Assembly: GCA_002483285.1 (NCBI GenBank) | Contig: DLHP01000027.1 | Span: 1 to 28,762, forward strand | From: Flavobacterium sp. UBA7665 | GTDB lineage: Bacteria; Bacteroidota; Bacteroidia; Flavobacteriales; Flavobacteriaceae | DNA: 28,762 nucleotides | Direction of reading: 5' to 3' | Shown: in pieces, positions 6,908 to 15,473 of the stretch | Layout of the letters: the number at the start of each line of letters is the position of its first letter | Numbering within the stretch: the first letter of the stretch is position 1 | The notes under the pieces: generated by a model | The model's database searches: none | Told to the model about the DNA's origin: nothing | Seen by the model: only the letters and a program-made list of their open reading frames with translations | Made by a program: the position numbers and the translations under genes

Positions 6908-8899
6908 GGAGTTCGCGAACACCAAGGTGAATGTCGTGCCGCTACCCACCACCGAACGCACTTTTATCTCACAATCAATGGCTTTTGACAGGTCTCGAAT
7001 CAGATGTAAGCCTAAGCCCGTCCCAATTCCCACTACTTCGCGATCGTCGTATAGGGCTTTGAATTGCGCATCGTCTCCGCCGGGCCCATTGTCTTTAATC
7101 TCGAGAAAGATTTGGTTGTTTTCGCGCCAGGCTTTCCAAATGATGGTGGGTCGCTCGGTTTGCTCGAGCGCTTTGATGGCGTTACCCGTGAGGTTTCGGA
7201 TGATGGTTTTAAGGTAATTTTCGTCGGTGTACAGTTGAATCTTTTCAGGGTTTTCAAAGGCAATCGCCACCCGTCCTTCGCTTTCAAAGTGCTTTTGGGT
7301 GTCGTTGAAAATGCTCGCGATTGCTATCGTTTCGGGTTGCGGGCTAAAGTTTTCCATTTGACTTTTACTCCAAAGCAGCAGGTCTTCCATAGAAACCAGC
7401 AAATTCTCGGCCGATACCATGGTTTTGGTTTCGATTGCGGCTTTGGTCTGTTCGTCGAGCAACTCGGGATTTTCTTTCTTGAGGTGCAAAAAATGGATCA
7501 AATTGTAAACTGGGCTGCGCAAATCATGGTTGAGGATGCTAAAAAACCGCGCTTTGATTTTGTTGGCCTGGTCAAGTTCCTCGTTGGTTTGGGCAAGGCT
7601 ACCGTTTAAGGCAAACAATTTTTTGTTGAGTTTGCGGCGGTTGCTACTTTGGTAAAACAACATCGCTCCGATAATCCCCAGCAACGCCAAACCCAACAGC
7701 AGGAACCACTTTTGTCTTTCTTTGGCTTCGAGCTCGAGCTTATTGATTTTGATTTCACGGTCGCGGCGCTCAATGGCTCTTTTGTCTTCGAGGTTCTTGA
7801 TGGTTTCTTTATTGTCGGCATTGAAAATCGAGTCTTTATACAGCGTCGAATTTTCATAGGATTTTAAGGCACTTTTGTAATCGCCGCGCAACTTATCCAC
7901 CTCGGTCATACTCTCGTAATCGTAAACCAGGTCACGAGTGCTGCGGAGTTGTTTGTGGAGTTGCACAGCGCCTTTCAAATGGTGCATGGCGCTGTCTAAA
8001 AAACTGCGGTTGACTGCCGTTTTCCTGGCTTTCTCAAGATACGAATCGCCAAGGACACCGTGGTTAAAAGCCACGGTTTGCTTGTCTTCGGCACCGCTGG
8101 CAATGGCTTTTAATGAAAGTCGGCTGTTGCTGATGGCTTTGTCATAATCTTCTAAATTGAAATACACCAGTGCGATGTCTGATAAAATCCGGGCCTGCAG
8201 CGCCTTGTCGTTTCGCTTTACACTCAATTGGTTGGCTTTTTCATAACAGGCCAGCGCTTTTTGTGGCTGACCCAAACTGTTGTAAACGCCACCTCTATTT
8301 CTGTTGACAATTGCCAAATCGGCTTCATTCCCAACCTGCTCGTTGATTTGCGCCGCCTTGTCGAAAAAATACAAGGCCTTCTTGTAATTCTGGAGGCCAT
8401 AATACACCGACCCCATATTGGCCGCAATTTTCGCCGTGCCTTTTTGGTCGCCAATCGCCTCATCTATTTTTAACGCCCGATGAAAATACGCCAAGGCCTT
8501 TGGATAATCGCTCTTTTGGATGTATACGCCGCCAATGTTGAGATACGCAGTTCCCAGCAGCCGCTGGTTTGACGTAGCCAACGCGCGCTTGAAGAAAACG
8601 AGTGCCTTGTCATAACTGAAATGCACATTGTAAACAGAACCGAGGTGAAAATTGGATTGGGCAATTCCTTCCTGCCATTGTAGTTTTTGGGCAAGTTGCA
8701 GGGCTTTCCTGTTGTAGAAAAATGCTTTCGAAGAATCGGAATCAATATACAGCAAACCAAGTTTATGGAGTTGGTTGACTTTTAAAGTATCTTCCTGCAT
8801 TTTACGCAAATCCGATAGCAGGGATTTTGCATCGTGCTTGCCTTGGCCCATCATGAAAAGCGGAAAAATCCAGAACCATAAAAGGATTGCCTTTTTCAT
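6902..8899 (-). CDS. TPR-containing sensor histidine kinase
   Basis: This 665-residue protein has a signal sequence (residues 1-19), a periplasmic sensor region of about six TPRs (about residues 80-350; repeated motifs such as LGSVYNVHFSYDKALVFFKRAL and IGGVYIQKSDYPKALAYFHRAL), a short coiled coil rich in charged residues (365-397), one transmembrane helix (399-416), and a cytoplasmic kinase core. The H-box is FFSILNHDLRSP with phospho-acceptor H458; the N-box is NLTGNAIKAL (569-578), G1 DNGPG (603-607) and G2 GIGTGLGLHLI (624-634). This is a HisKA-type kinase; the QxxPHFLFN motif of LytS-type kinases is absent. Its start codon overlaps the stop codon of the LytTR regulator gene by 4 bases (ATGA), so the two form a translationally coupled pair. 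Confidence 0.9.
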   Translation of the reverse strand: MKKAILLWFWIFPLFMMGQGKHDAKSLLSDLRKMQEDTLKVNQLHKLGLLYIDSDSSKAFFYNRKALQLAQKLQWQEGIAQSNFHLGSVYNVHFSYDKALVFFKRALATSNQRLLGTAYLNIGGVYIQKSDYPKALAYFHRALKIDEAIGDQKGTAKIAANMGSVYYGLQNYKKALYFFDKAAQINEQVGNEADLAIVNRNRGGVYNSLGQPQKALACYEKANQLSVKRNDKALQARILSDIALVYFNLEDYDKAISNSRLSLKAIASGAEDKQTVAFNHGVLGDSYLEKARKTAVNRSFLDSAMHHLKGAVQLHKQLRSTRDLVYDYESMTEVDKLRGDYKSALKSYENSTLYKDSIFNADNKETIKNLEDKRAIERRDREIKINKLELEAKERQKWFLLLGLALLGIIGAMLFYQSSNRRKLNKKLFALNGSLAQTNEELDQANKIKARFFSILNHDLRSPVYNLIHFLHLKKENPELLDEQTKAAIETKTMVSAENLLVSMEDLLLWSKSQMENFSPQPETIAIASIFNDTQKHFESEGRVAIAFENPEKIQLYTDENYLKTIIRNLTGNAIKALEQTERPTIIWKAWRENNQIFLEIKDNGPGGDDAQFKALYDDREVVGIGTGLGLHLIRDLSKAIDCEIKVRSVVGSGTTFTLVFANSK

Positions 8900-9600
8900 A
8901 GCAGCGATTTTATGCCGTCTTTGAAGGCTCGACCCACCGGAATCGCCATATCGTTGTTGAGCATGACTTCTTGTGCGTTTATTTTTTTGATAAATCGCTT
9001 CTGGACGGCGAAGCTTCTGTGTACGCGGGTAAAAGACTGGAAAGTTTCCTGTTTTAGGAGCGACCCGATATTAGACCACACGCAGTGTTTTTTTCGCGCG
9101 GTCACTAGGAAAGTGTAATCCTTTAAGGCTTCCAAATATAAAATATCGGAGAGATTGATGCGCGTTTTTTCGTTGCCTTCTTTGATAAAAACCGTGTTAT
9201 CACCAAAACTCAACTCAAATAACTCGGCCTTTTCCTTGATTTCTAAAAATTGTTCGATGCGTTGCATGGCTTTTTCAAAGCGCTCCAAACGCAAAGGTTT
9301 TACGATAAAATCGAGGGTCTCCAATTCAAAACTTTCTACAGCATATTCGGCATGTCCACTGATGAAAATGCAAACGGGAATGTCCATGGCTTTTTTGCGC
9401 AGGGTAACGCCGTTAGATCCGGGCATATCGATATCCAAAAAAAGAATGTCTACAGCAGTTTGATTTAGGATTTCAAGGGCCTCGTCGGCCGACCGGCACA
9501 CCCCAACCAAATTGAGTTTCCCAAATCGCTTTGCGAAAGAAACCACCATCAAGCGGTCTACATCTTCGTCGTCAACGATTACGCAGTTCCATGTTTTCAT
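8896..9600 (-). CDS. LytTR-family response regulator
   Basis: This 234-residue protein has a receiver domain (residues 4-118) with acidic pocket D10-D11, phospho-acceptor D56 (ILFLDIDMPG), S81 (FISGHAEYA) and K101 (FIVKPLR). A LytTR DNA-binding domain follows (about 133-234), with ILYLEALKDYTFLVT and FTRVHRSFAV as its typical strands. It is the partner of the overlapping kinase. The ATG at 9600 was chosen over the in-frame start at 9693 because the receiver domain begins at once with VIVDDEDVDR, and a promoter-like TATTTTTG lies between the two. The gene is divergent from the repetitive secreted protein gene at 9733, which is a possible target. Confidence 0.92.
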   Translation of the reverse strand: MKTWNCVIVDDEDVDRLMVVSFAKRFGKLNLVGVCRSADEALEILNQTAVDILFLDIDMPGSNGVTLRKKAMDIPVCIFISGHAEYAVESFELETLDFIVKPLRLERFEKAMQRIEQFLEIKEKAELFELSFGDNTVFIKEGNEKTRINLSDILYLEALKDYTFLVTARKKHCVWSNIGSLLKQETFQSFTRVHRSFAVQKRFIKKINAQEVMLNNDMAIPVGRAFKDGIKSLL

Positions 9601-9618
9601 TTTCAAGCGATTGAGTCT

Positions 9619-9626
9619 CAAAAATA
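9619..9626 (-). promoter_or_regulatory. Candidate -7 element of the regulator-kinase operon
   Basis: On the minus strand TATTTTTG matches TAnnTTTG and would start transcription about 12 bases before the ATG at 9600. I see no good TTTG at the expected -33 position, so activation by a regulator, possibly the LytTR protein itself, is conceivable. Confidence 0.45.
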
Positions 9627-9732
9627 GAAATTTTTTGTTAAAACCAGCTACTCGTATAATATAATTGTCGTTGGTATAAATTTCGGGAATCACGCTGTTT
9701 TAATAGCCAATTTTGCGCAAAATAATCCAATT

Positions 9733-12156
9733 ATGAAAACGATTTTACGGGTAGCATTCCTACTTTTTTTCGTCCAAAGTTACAGCCAGGTTGGCATAAA
9801 CACGACTACGCCTAGCGCCCAATTAGACATCAGGGCGAGCAATGCGGCAAATCCAAACAACAATGACGGGATTCTCATTCCACGCGTAAGTGCATTTCCT
9901 GCCGCCAATCCTACCGCGGCCCAGCAAGGGATGATGGTATACCTCACCACGACTGTCGGTTCAAATACACCGGGCTTCTACTATTGGGATGACGCCACTA
10001 CAACATGGGTCGGGATTTCCTCAAAAGCCAACGATAAAGCCTGGTACGAAGTAGGTACCTCCGAAACGCCCAACGCCATAACCGATGACATGTTCCATAC
10101 GGGAAAAGTAGGTATCGGGAATAGCAATCCCGCTTCAAAGTTGCATGTAGCAAGAGGATCGTCTGGTATGACTCCCAATGCGAGTTCGGTGGCTACCATA
10201 GAAAGCAACTCGGGCAATTATTTAAGTTTGCTTTCTGGAGACGAATCCGGGCTCTTATTTGGTGCCAATGGCAATGCCACTAACGGAGGCATCATTTACA
10301 ATCCTGGAGGACTTTCAAACGGAATGCTGTTTCGCACCAATGGCAATGCTGACCGATTGGTAATTTCGGGTACCGGAAACGTGGCGATAGGAGGCATAAT
10401 CCCAACCTATCCGTTACACTTTCCGGCTACTGTGGGCGATAAAATTTCGCTATTCGGAAGCGCAGCAAACCATTATGGTTTCGGAATACAATCGGCATTA
10501 ATGCAGATGCACACTGCGGGAATAACCGATGATATTGCTTTTGGGTATGGCTCGAGCGCTGCGTTTACAGAGAATATGCGTGTCAAGGGTAATGGCAACG
10601 TTGGTATTGGTCTCACGAACCCGTTAACCAAAATGCACATTAAGAAAAACAACTCGGGAATGACCCCAAACCTAGCGTCGCTGGCTACCATCGAGAACGA
10701 CGACTATACTTATTTTAACTTGCTTTCTGGCGGTGAATCGGGGATTTTATTCGGAGCCAATGGGGTGAGCACAAGTGGCGGAATCGTGTACAACCAAGTG
10801 AGCCTTCCCAACGGACTAGAATTTAGAACGAACGGCAACCAAAACCGCATGACGATTTCTGATGTTGGAAATGTGGCGATTGGGAATTTCAAGGCCGATT
10901 TTCCGCTACATTTTCCCATGAATCTTGGGGAAAAGATTTCGCTTTGGGGCAACGGAGCCAACCATTACGGACTGGGAATTCAATCTAACCTGCTACAAAT
11001 CCATTCCGATTTTAACTTCAGTGACGTCGCCATTGGTTACGGCAGCAGCGATACTTTTACAGAAAATGTGCGATTTAAAGGAAACGGAAATGTGGGAATC
11101 GGAAATTCAAATCCGAATTTTCCGCTGCATTTCTCGGCAAACCTTGGAGATAAGATTGCTTTGTACGGCGCTTCTGGGACTCATTTTGGGTTAGGAATCC
11201 AGAACAGTTTGTTTCAAATCCATGGCAGCAATAGCGGCGACGATATCGCTTTCGGGCATGGCAGCAGTGCCGCTTTCACCGAGCTGGCCCGAATTAAAGG
11301 AAACGGAAATGTGGGTATTGGATTGACCAATCCTTTGTCTAAATTGCATGTGATGAATACCACATCAGGAACGACCCCAAATCCTTTCGCACAGACTATT
11401 ATTGAAAACAACGACCTCACTTTCCTCAATATTCTTTCCACCCAAGAAAGCGGAATCCTATTCGGGTCGGGTGGCCAGGCAACTAATGGCGCAATAGTTT
11501 ACAGTCCTGCTGCGATGCCCAATACGCTTCAGTTCAGGACCAACAACAACCTCACGCGAATGACCATCTCAGACGCCGGCAACGTGGCTATTGGCGGCTT
11601 TAAGGCTGATTTCCCGCTTCAGTTTACGGGTATTACGGGAGATAAAATTTCATTGTGGGGCGGGCCGGGTAATCACTACGGATTTGGTATCCAGACGGCT
11701 TTGCTTCAGATCCATTCGGCAGCCAGCACAGACGACATCGCTTTTGGATATGGGACAAGCGCTTCATTTACAGAAAGGATGCGTATCAAAGGAACCGGAG
11801 AAGTGGGTATAGGAACAGCTGCTCCAACCGCCGAACTCGAAGTAAACGGTTACACCAAACTAGGCGGGAATGCCGCGCCTGCGGTTAAAATGATCAAACT
11901 TACCGGAACCACCGCAGCGATTCAGGGCAATACAACCGTCATGCTTCATGGTTTGACCAGTTCCAAGATTTTGGCGGTTAATGTTTTGGTAGAATACACG
12001 GCGGGATCGAGCGTGCCGCCATCTTACACCGCCTCGGTTGGCTACGAATATGATTATTTTATAAGTGCCGCCGGCATTACTGTCTGGACAAAAGCGGGAA
12101 ATTCGGCCAATATACTATCCAAACCGATTCGCGTTTTAGTGACTTACGAGGAATAA
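9733..12156 (+). CDS. Large secreted protein of repeated fibre-like modules
   Basis: This 807-residue protein has a signal peptide (MKTILRVAFLLFFVQSYSQ). The N-terminal part (20-125) resembles the Bacteroidota domain that begins VGINTTTPSAQLDI and leads to YYWDDATTTWV. Residues 126-690 consist of two module types: A (about 90 residues, starting VGIGNSNPASKLHV, with LLSGDESGLLFGANG) and B (about 73 residues, starting VAIGGIIPTYPLHF, with GDKISLFGSAANHYGFGIQS), in the order A-B-A-B-B-A-B. Each begins with a [VG][AG]IG..xP..xL motif as found in tail-fibre-like beta structures. I see neither an endosialidase-type chaperone nor a clear T9SS sorting domain; the C-terminus is a separate beta domain ending IRVLVTYEE. 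An adhesin or surface fibre is the likeliest role (inference). Confidence 0.78.
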   Translation: MKTILRVAFLLFFVQSYSQVGINTTTPSAQLDIRASNAANPNNNDGILIPRVSAFPAANPTAAQQGMMVYLTTTVGSNTPGFYYWDDATTTWVGISSKANDKAWYEVGTSETPNAITDDMFHTGKVGIGNSNPASKLHVARGSSGMTPNASSVATIESNSGNYLSLLSGDESGLLFGANGNATNGGIIYNPGGLSNGMLFRTNGNADRLVISGTGNVAIGGIIPTYPLHFPATVGDKISLFGSAANHYGFGIQSALMQMHTAGITDDIAFGYGSSAAFTENMRVKGNGNVGIGLTNPLTKMHIKKNNSGMTPNLASLATIENDDYTYFNLLSGGESGILFGANGVSTSGGIVYNQVSLPNGLEFRTNGNQNRMTISDVGNVAIGNFKADFPLHFPMNLGEKISLWGNGANHYGLGIQSNLLQIHSDFNFSDVAIGYGSSDTFTENVRFKGNGNVGIGNSNPNFPLHFSANLGDKIALYGASGTHFGLGIQNSLFQIHGSNSGDDIAFGHGSSAAFTELARIKGNGNVGIGLTNPLSKLHVMNTTSGTTPNPFAQTIIENNDLTFLNILSTQESGILFGSGGQATNGAIVYSPAAMPNTLQFRTNNNLTRMTISDAGNVAIGGFKADFPLQFTGITGDKISLWGGPGNHYGFGIQTALLQIHSAASTDDIAFGYGTSASFTERMRIKGTGEVGIGTAAPTAELEVNGYTKLGGNAAPAVKMIKLTGTTAAIQGNTTVMLHGLTSSKILAVNVLVEYTAGSSVPPSYTASVGYEYDYFISAAGITVWTKAGNSANILSKPIRVLVTYEE
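10108..11802 (+). repeat. Internal coding repeats, module order A-B-A-B-B-A-B
   Basis: Seven modules lie inside the gene at 9733: A1 residues 126-215, B1 216-289, A2 290-380, B2 381-453, B3 454-526, A3 527-616, B4 617-690. The module sequences have diverged clearly at DNA level, so the duplications are not recent. B3 starts with the A-type motif GIGNSNP but continues as B, suggesting a recombination junction. Confidence 0.8.
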
Positions 12157-12160
12157 AAGA

Positions 12161-13336
12161 TTACTCTTTACGCCATTTTTTAGTTTCCTCAAAAACATGC
12201 TCGAGGATCTTGGCTTCCTTTTCATCGAACTCGACATTGCGTCGTGACATGACGATGCGCGCGGTTTCGAAGGCCTTTTTGGTAATATAGGTCGTGAATC
12301 CCGACGCGCCGCCCCAAGAGAAGCTTGGGATAAAATTGCGTGGAAACCCACTGCCAAAAATATTGGTGCTTACGCCTACTACGGTTCCGGTATTGAACAT
12401 CGTGTTGATACCGCATTTGGAGTGGTCGCCCATCATGAGTCCGCAGAATTGCAGGCCGGTTTTTTCAAATCCGCCGGTTTCGTAACTCCACAACTTGACT
12501 TCTTCGTAATTGTTTTTGAGATTGGAATTGTTGCTGTCGGCGCCGATGTTACACCATTCGCCCAGCACCGAATTGCCCAAAAAACCGTCGTGCCCTTTGT
12601 TGGAATATCCCATCAAAACAGAATTGCTGACTTCGCCGCCAATCCTGGAATGTGGCCCGACAGTCGTCGCGCCGTACACTTTGGTACCAAGTTTGACCTG
12701 GCCACCTTCGCAGAGCGCAAATGGTCCACGGATCACGGAATTCTCCATGATTTCTGAGTTCTTACCCACGTATATTGGACCGGTTGAAGCGTTTAAGGTG
12801 ACGAATTCGAGCTTCGCGCCCTCTTCTATAAAAATATTTTCTGGTGCAATGACGTTGACACTTTTTGGAATAGGCTGCGAATTCCTGCCTTCGGTGAGCA
12901 ATTCAAAATCTTCGCGTAAAGCGGCGTCGTTCTTGGCAAAAATGTCCCAGGTGTGCACAATAGACAAACACTCTTCGTTATACTCTATGATTTCATACTT
13001 GTCAAAATCTACTTCGTCTTGGCTGTCTTCGGAATAGAATGCAATGACTTCTTCGCCTTTAAAAATGGCTTGTTTGGGTTCGAGGTTGGAAACCATTTCT
13101 GACAATACCTCGTTTGGAAGGAAAGACGCGTTGATCATGACGTTCTGCTCCATTTCTACCATCGGGAATTTCTCTGAAAGGTATTCTTCGGTGATGGTTG
13201 TTGTGGTGGTTCCGAGGTATTTTTCCCACTTTTCGCGGATGGTTAAAATGCCCACGCGGATATCGGCAACCGGCCTTGTAAAGGTGAAAGGAAGTAAGGT
13301 GTTGCGTACCGTTCCGTCAAAAAGTATGTAGTTCAT
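12161..13336 (-). CDS. GlmU-like putative sugar nucleotidyltransferase/acetyltransferase
   Basis: This 391-residue protein fits the Bacteroidota GlmU-family proteins proposed to supply UDP-GlcNAc or a related nucleotide sugar. The N-terminal half begins MNYILFDGTVRNTLLPFTFTRP and lacks the usual pyrophosphorylase signature LxxGxGTR, so activity there is uncertain. The C-terminal half (about residues 160-345) is a left-handed beta-helix with hexapeptide periodicity (IYVGKN, SEIMEN, SVIRGP, KVYGATTVGPHSRIGGEV, SVLGEWCNIGA, NTMFNTGTVVGVSTNIFG), the fold of trimeric acyltransferases. It lies 159 bases downstream of rpmE2 behind a terminator, so it probably has its own promoter. Its stop codon is only 4 bases from that of the opposing fibre-like gene, with no terminator visible between them. 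Confidence 0.82.
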   Translation of the reverse strand: MNYILFDGTVRNTLLPFTFTRPVADIRVGILTIREKWEKYLGTTTTTITEEYLSEKFPMVEMEQNVMINASFLPNEVLSEMVSNLEPKQAIFKGEEVIAFYSEDSQDEVDFDKYEIIEYNEECLSIVHTWDIFAKNDAALREDFELLTEGRNSQPIPKSVNVIAPENIFIEEGAKLEFVTLNASTGPIYVGKNSEIMENSVIRGPFALCEGGQVKLGTKVYGATTVGPHSRIGGEVSNSVLMGYSNKGHDGFLGNSVLGEWCNIGADSNNSNLKNNYEEVKLWSYETGGFEKTGLQFCGLMMGDHSKCGINTMFNTGTVVGVSTNIFGSGFPRNFIPSFSWGGASGFTTYITKKAFETARIVMSRRNVEFDEKEAKILEHVFEETKKWRKE

Positions 13337-13441
13337 TGTGTTGTAAAGTTTGAAAGCACCAAAGTAGGAAAGTTTTGGTTAGGATAAAAATAAAAAGCCG
13401 TAGGTGAAAGGTATTCCCCACCAAATGCTAAAAATTGCCAC

Positions 13442-13473
13442 AAAAAAAAGCCTCTCCAAACCGGAAAGGCTTT
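13442..13473 (-). terminator. Rho-independent terminator of rpmE2
   Basis: AAAGCCTCTCC and GGAAAGGCTTT (13447-13473) form an 11-position stem with one mismatch and a 5-base loop. Read on the minus strand it is followed by a run of T (13449-13442). Confidence 0.85.
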
Positions 13474-13495
13474 ATATAGTAAGAAACCGTTACAA

Positions 13496-13747
13496 TTATT
13501 TAACGTGTTTCGCGTATTTGGTTTTGAACTTGTCGATACGACCTGCAGTATCGATCAATTTAGATTTACCAGTGTAAAATGGGTGTGATGTTCTTGAGAT
13601 CTCCATTTTTACCACAGGGTATTCCACTCCTTCGTGCGTGATGGTTTCTTTAGTGTCAGCAGTAGATTTGGTGATAAAAACCTCGTCATTTGACATGTCT
13701 TTAAAAGCAACTAATCTGTAATTTTCTGGGTGAATTCCTTTTTTCAT
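13496..13747 (-). CDS. rpmE2: 50S ribosomal protein L31, type B
   Basis: This 83-residue protein matches bacterial L31 of type B in length and sequence: it starts MKKGIHPENYRLVAFKDMSND, and has the conserved SRTSHPFYTGKSKLIDTAGRIDKF near the C-terminus. There is no cysteine at all, so it is the zinc-independent (C-minus) form. L31 bridges the ribosomal subunits near the central protuberance. The gene has its own promoter (13883-13854), a long leader of about 100 bases with hairpins, and a strong terminator. The leader could serve autoregulation. Confidence 0.95.
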   Translation of the reverse strand: MKKGIHPENYRLVAFKDMSNDEVFITKSTADTKETITHEGVEYPVVKMEISRTSHPFYTGKSKLIDTAGRIDKFKTKYAKHVK

Positions 13748-13788
13748 GGTAAATTTATTTTTCTTGTTTGCTATGCCCTGTCCTGATG

Positions 13789-13818
13789 CTTTTCTGGCAG
13801 AAAAGGTATAAACCGGTT
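13789..13818 (-). promoter_or_regulatory. Structured leader of rpmE2 (candidate r-protein leader)
   Basis: Within the rpmE2 leader, CTTTTCTG (13789-13796) and CAGAAAAG (13798-13805) form a perfect 8-bp inverted repeat with one base between them. Beside it is a second near-palindrome centred on ACCGGT (TATAAACCGGTTATAAC). Perfect symmetry with a 1-base gap suits a protein-binding DNA site better than an RNA hairpin, though a shorter hairpin with a normal loop can still form. L31 leaders are known regulatory RNAs in several other bacterial groups; assignment here is inference. Confidence 0.4.
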
Positions 13819-13853
13819 ATAACTTTTGTTTTTACTTATTAATTTTGAGTGCG

Positions 13854-13883
13854 CAAAAATACAACTATTTTTTAAAAATCAAA
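13854..13883 (-). promoter_or_regulatory. Bacteroidota-type promoter of rpmE2
   Basis: Read on the minus strand, TTTG (13883-13880) is followed after 18 bases by TATTTTTG (13861-13854). Both boxes match the consensus; the spacer is one base short. The resulting leader is about 100 bases. Confidence 0.65.
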
Positions 13884-13949
13884 CCTTTATCTACTTTTTT
13901 TAATTCAATATCCCAATCAATTTTTAGCGGGCTGTAAAATGGGAATTGT

Positions 13950-13957
13950 TATATTTG
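13950..13957 (+). promoter_or_regulatory. Candidate -7 element of the envelope operon
   Basis: TATATTTG matches TAnnTTTG exactly and lies 25 bases before the ATG at 13983. No convincing TTTG sits 19-21 bases upstream, so this is a half-supported promoter for the genes from 13983 onward. Confidence 0.5.
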
Positions 13958-13982
13958 TGGATTAATTCAACTGAAACGTTTT

Positions 13983-14510
13983 ATGGAAGCAATGCGCAAA
14001 AATTCGATGAACTACGGTATTATACTTGGCTTGGTCATGATCGTAATAACCACTTTAATGTATGCCATCGATATAAACTTATTCACAAGTACTTGGATTG
14101 GCATGGTCAATCTCGTCGTTATTACCGGATTTGGAGCCTTTGCAGCTGCCAAACAGAAAAAAGTCAATGGCGGTTTCCTTTCTTTTAAGGAGAGCTTTAC
14201 CTGCTTTTTCATCACCGTTGTTTTGGGCGCGTTCATCTCTACGCTTTACAGTATCTTGCTTTTCAATTACATTGATACCGAGGCCAAGATCATCATCACC
14301 GAAAACGTTACCAAGAAGACCGTTGAAATGATGCAGAAATTTGGAGGCAAGGCCGCCGACATCAATAAGATGGCCGAAGAAATGCAAAAGGCAGATTCGT
14401 TTGGATTATGGGGCCAGCTCAAAGGTTTTGCGTTTAGCATTATCCTGTACAGCATCATCGGGCTCATCACCGCGCTCATCGTAAGACGCGAACGACCACA
14501 AAGTATCTAA
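13983..14510 (+). CDS. DUF4199 membrane protein
   Basis: This 175-residue protein has four predicted membrane helices: about 11-29 (YGIILGLVMIVITTLMYAI), 36-53, 72-94 (FTCFFITVVLGAFISTLYSILLF) and 146-167. A polar helical loop rich in Glu, Lys and Met (about 98-138, VTKKTVEMMQKFGGKAADINKMAEEMQ) lies between helices 3 and 4. This layout is that of DUF4199, a family found almost only in Bacteroidota. Its function is unknown. The next gene, a glycosyltransferase, begins 3 bases after its stop codon, so the two are made together and may work together, perhaps in lipid-linked glycan handling (inference). Confidence 0.85.
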   Translation: MEAMRKNSMNYGIILGLVMIVITTLMYAIDINLFTSTWIGMVNLVVITGFGAFAAAKQKKVNGGFLSFKESFTCFFITVVLGAFISTLYSILLFNYIDTEAKIIITENVTKKTVEMMQKFGGKAADINKMAEEMQKADSFGLWGQLKGFAFSIILYSIIGLITALIVRRERPQSI

Positions 14511-14513
14511 TTG

Positions 14514-15473
14514 ATGAATTTATCCATAGTCATTCCGCTTCTTAACGAAGAAGAATCCCTGCAGGAACTCCATGACTGGATTGTCCGGGTGATGACCCAA
14601 AACAGTTATTCATACGAAGTGATTTTCATCGATGATGGCTCGACCGACAGTTCATGGTCTATCATTGAAAGACTTTCTGCCGAAAACCCCAACATCAAAG
14701 GCATCCGGTTTTTAAAAAACTTCGGGAAATCGCAAGCCTTGCATGCCGGTTTTGCCAAAGCCGAGGGCGATGTCGTTATCACCATGGATGCCGATCTGCA
14801 GGACAATCCCGAGGAAATCCCAGAACTCTACCGCATGATTACCACAGAGCATTACGATTTGGTATCGGGCTGGAAGAAAAAACGCTACGATTCGGTGGTG
14901 TCCAAAAACCTGCCTTCGAAATTGTTCAATTGGGCGGCGCGCCAAACATCGGGCGTGCAGCTTAACGATTTCAACTGCGGACTCAAGGCTTATAACAAAG
15001 TCGTTGTAAAAAACATCGAGGTGTCGGGCGAAATGCACCGTTACATTCCCGTACTGGCCAAAAACGCCGGATTTGGGAAAATCGGAGAAAAAGTCGTCTT
15101 ACACCAAGCCAGGAAATACGGCCAGACCAAATTTGGTATGGAGCGTTTCATCAACGGTTTTTTGGATTTGATCACCATTTGGTTTTTGTCGCGTTTTGGC
15201 AAAAGACCGATGCACTTATTTGGCGCTTTGGGCGTGGTGATGTTCCTGATCGGTTTCGTCTCTACCGGTGTGATTATAGGGGTAAAACTCGCCAAATTGT
15301 TTTTGTTCAACGCACCAACAATATTGGTTACCGACAATCCGCTGTTTTACATTGCGCTCACCACGATGATTATCGGGACACAATTGTTCCTTGCGGGATT
15401 TTTGGGTGAGATTATCTTACGGACGAAAAACAACGAGGAACGGTATAAGGTTTCGGGCACGGTGAATTTTTAG
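14514..15473 (+). CDS. Family 2 glycosyltransferase (GtrB / dolichyl-phosphate mannose synthase type)
   Basis: This 319-residue protein has an N-terminal GT-A domain (1-215) starting MNLSIVIPLLNEEESL, with IDDGSTDSS (40-48), KNFGKSQALHAGF and the metal-binding DAD at 92-94 (MDADLQDNPEEIPEL). Two C-terminal membrane helices follow (about 236-260 and 275-300). This is the architecture of enzymes transferring a sugar from UDP- or GDP-sugar to undecaprenyl phosphate on the cytoplasmic face. The sugar cannot be read from sequence. The ATG at 14514 was chosen over the adjacent TTG at 14511. The TAG stop codon coincides with the first three bases of repeat R3. Confidence 0.9.
   Translation: MNLSIVIPLLNEEESLQELHDWIVRVMTQNSYSYEVIFIDDGSTDSSWSIIERLSAENPNIKGIRFLKNFGKSQALHAGFAKAEGDVVITMDADLQDNPEEIPELYRMITTEHYDLVSGWKKKRYDSVVSKNLPSKLFNWAARQTSGVQLNDFNCGLKAYNKVVVKNIEVSGEMHRYIPVLAKNAGFGKIGEKVVLHQARKYGQTKFGMERFINGFLDLITIWFLSRFGKRPMHLFGALGVVMFLIGFVSTGVIIGVKLAKLFLFNAPTILVTDNPLFYIALTTMIIGTQLFLAGFLGEIILRTKNNEERYKVSGTVNF

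Noticed and set aside
9601..9693. N-terminal extension of the LytTR regulator from 9693
   Set aside because: The receiver domain starts directly after the ATG at 9600, and the extra residues match nothing in the family; the stretch holds a promoter-like element instead.
13946..14188. 80-codon frame overlapping the start of the DUF4199 gene
   Set aside because: It is out of frame with the membrane protein, which has four clear helices and continues directly into the glycosyltransferase gene.
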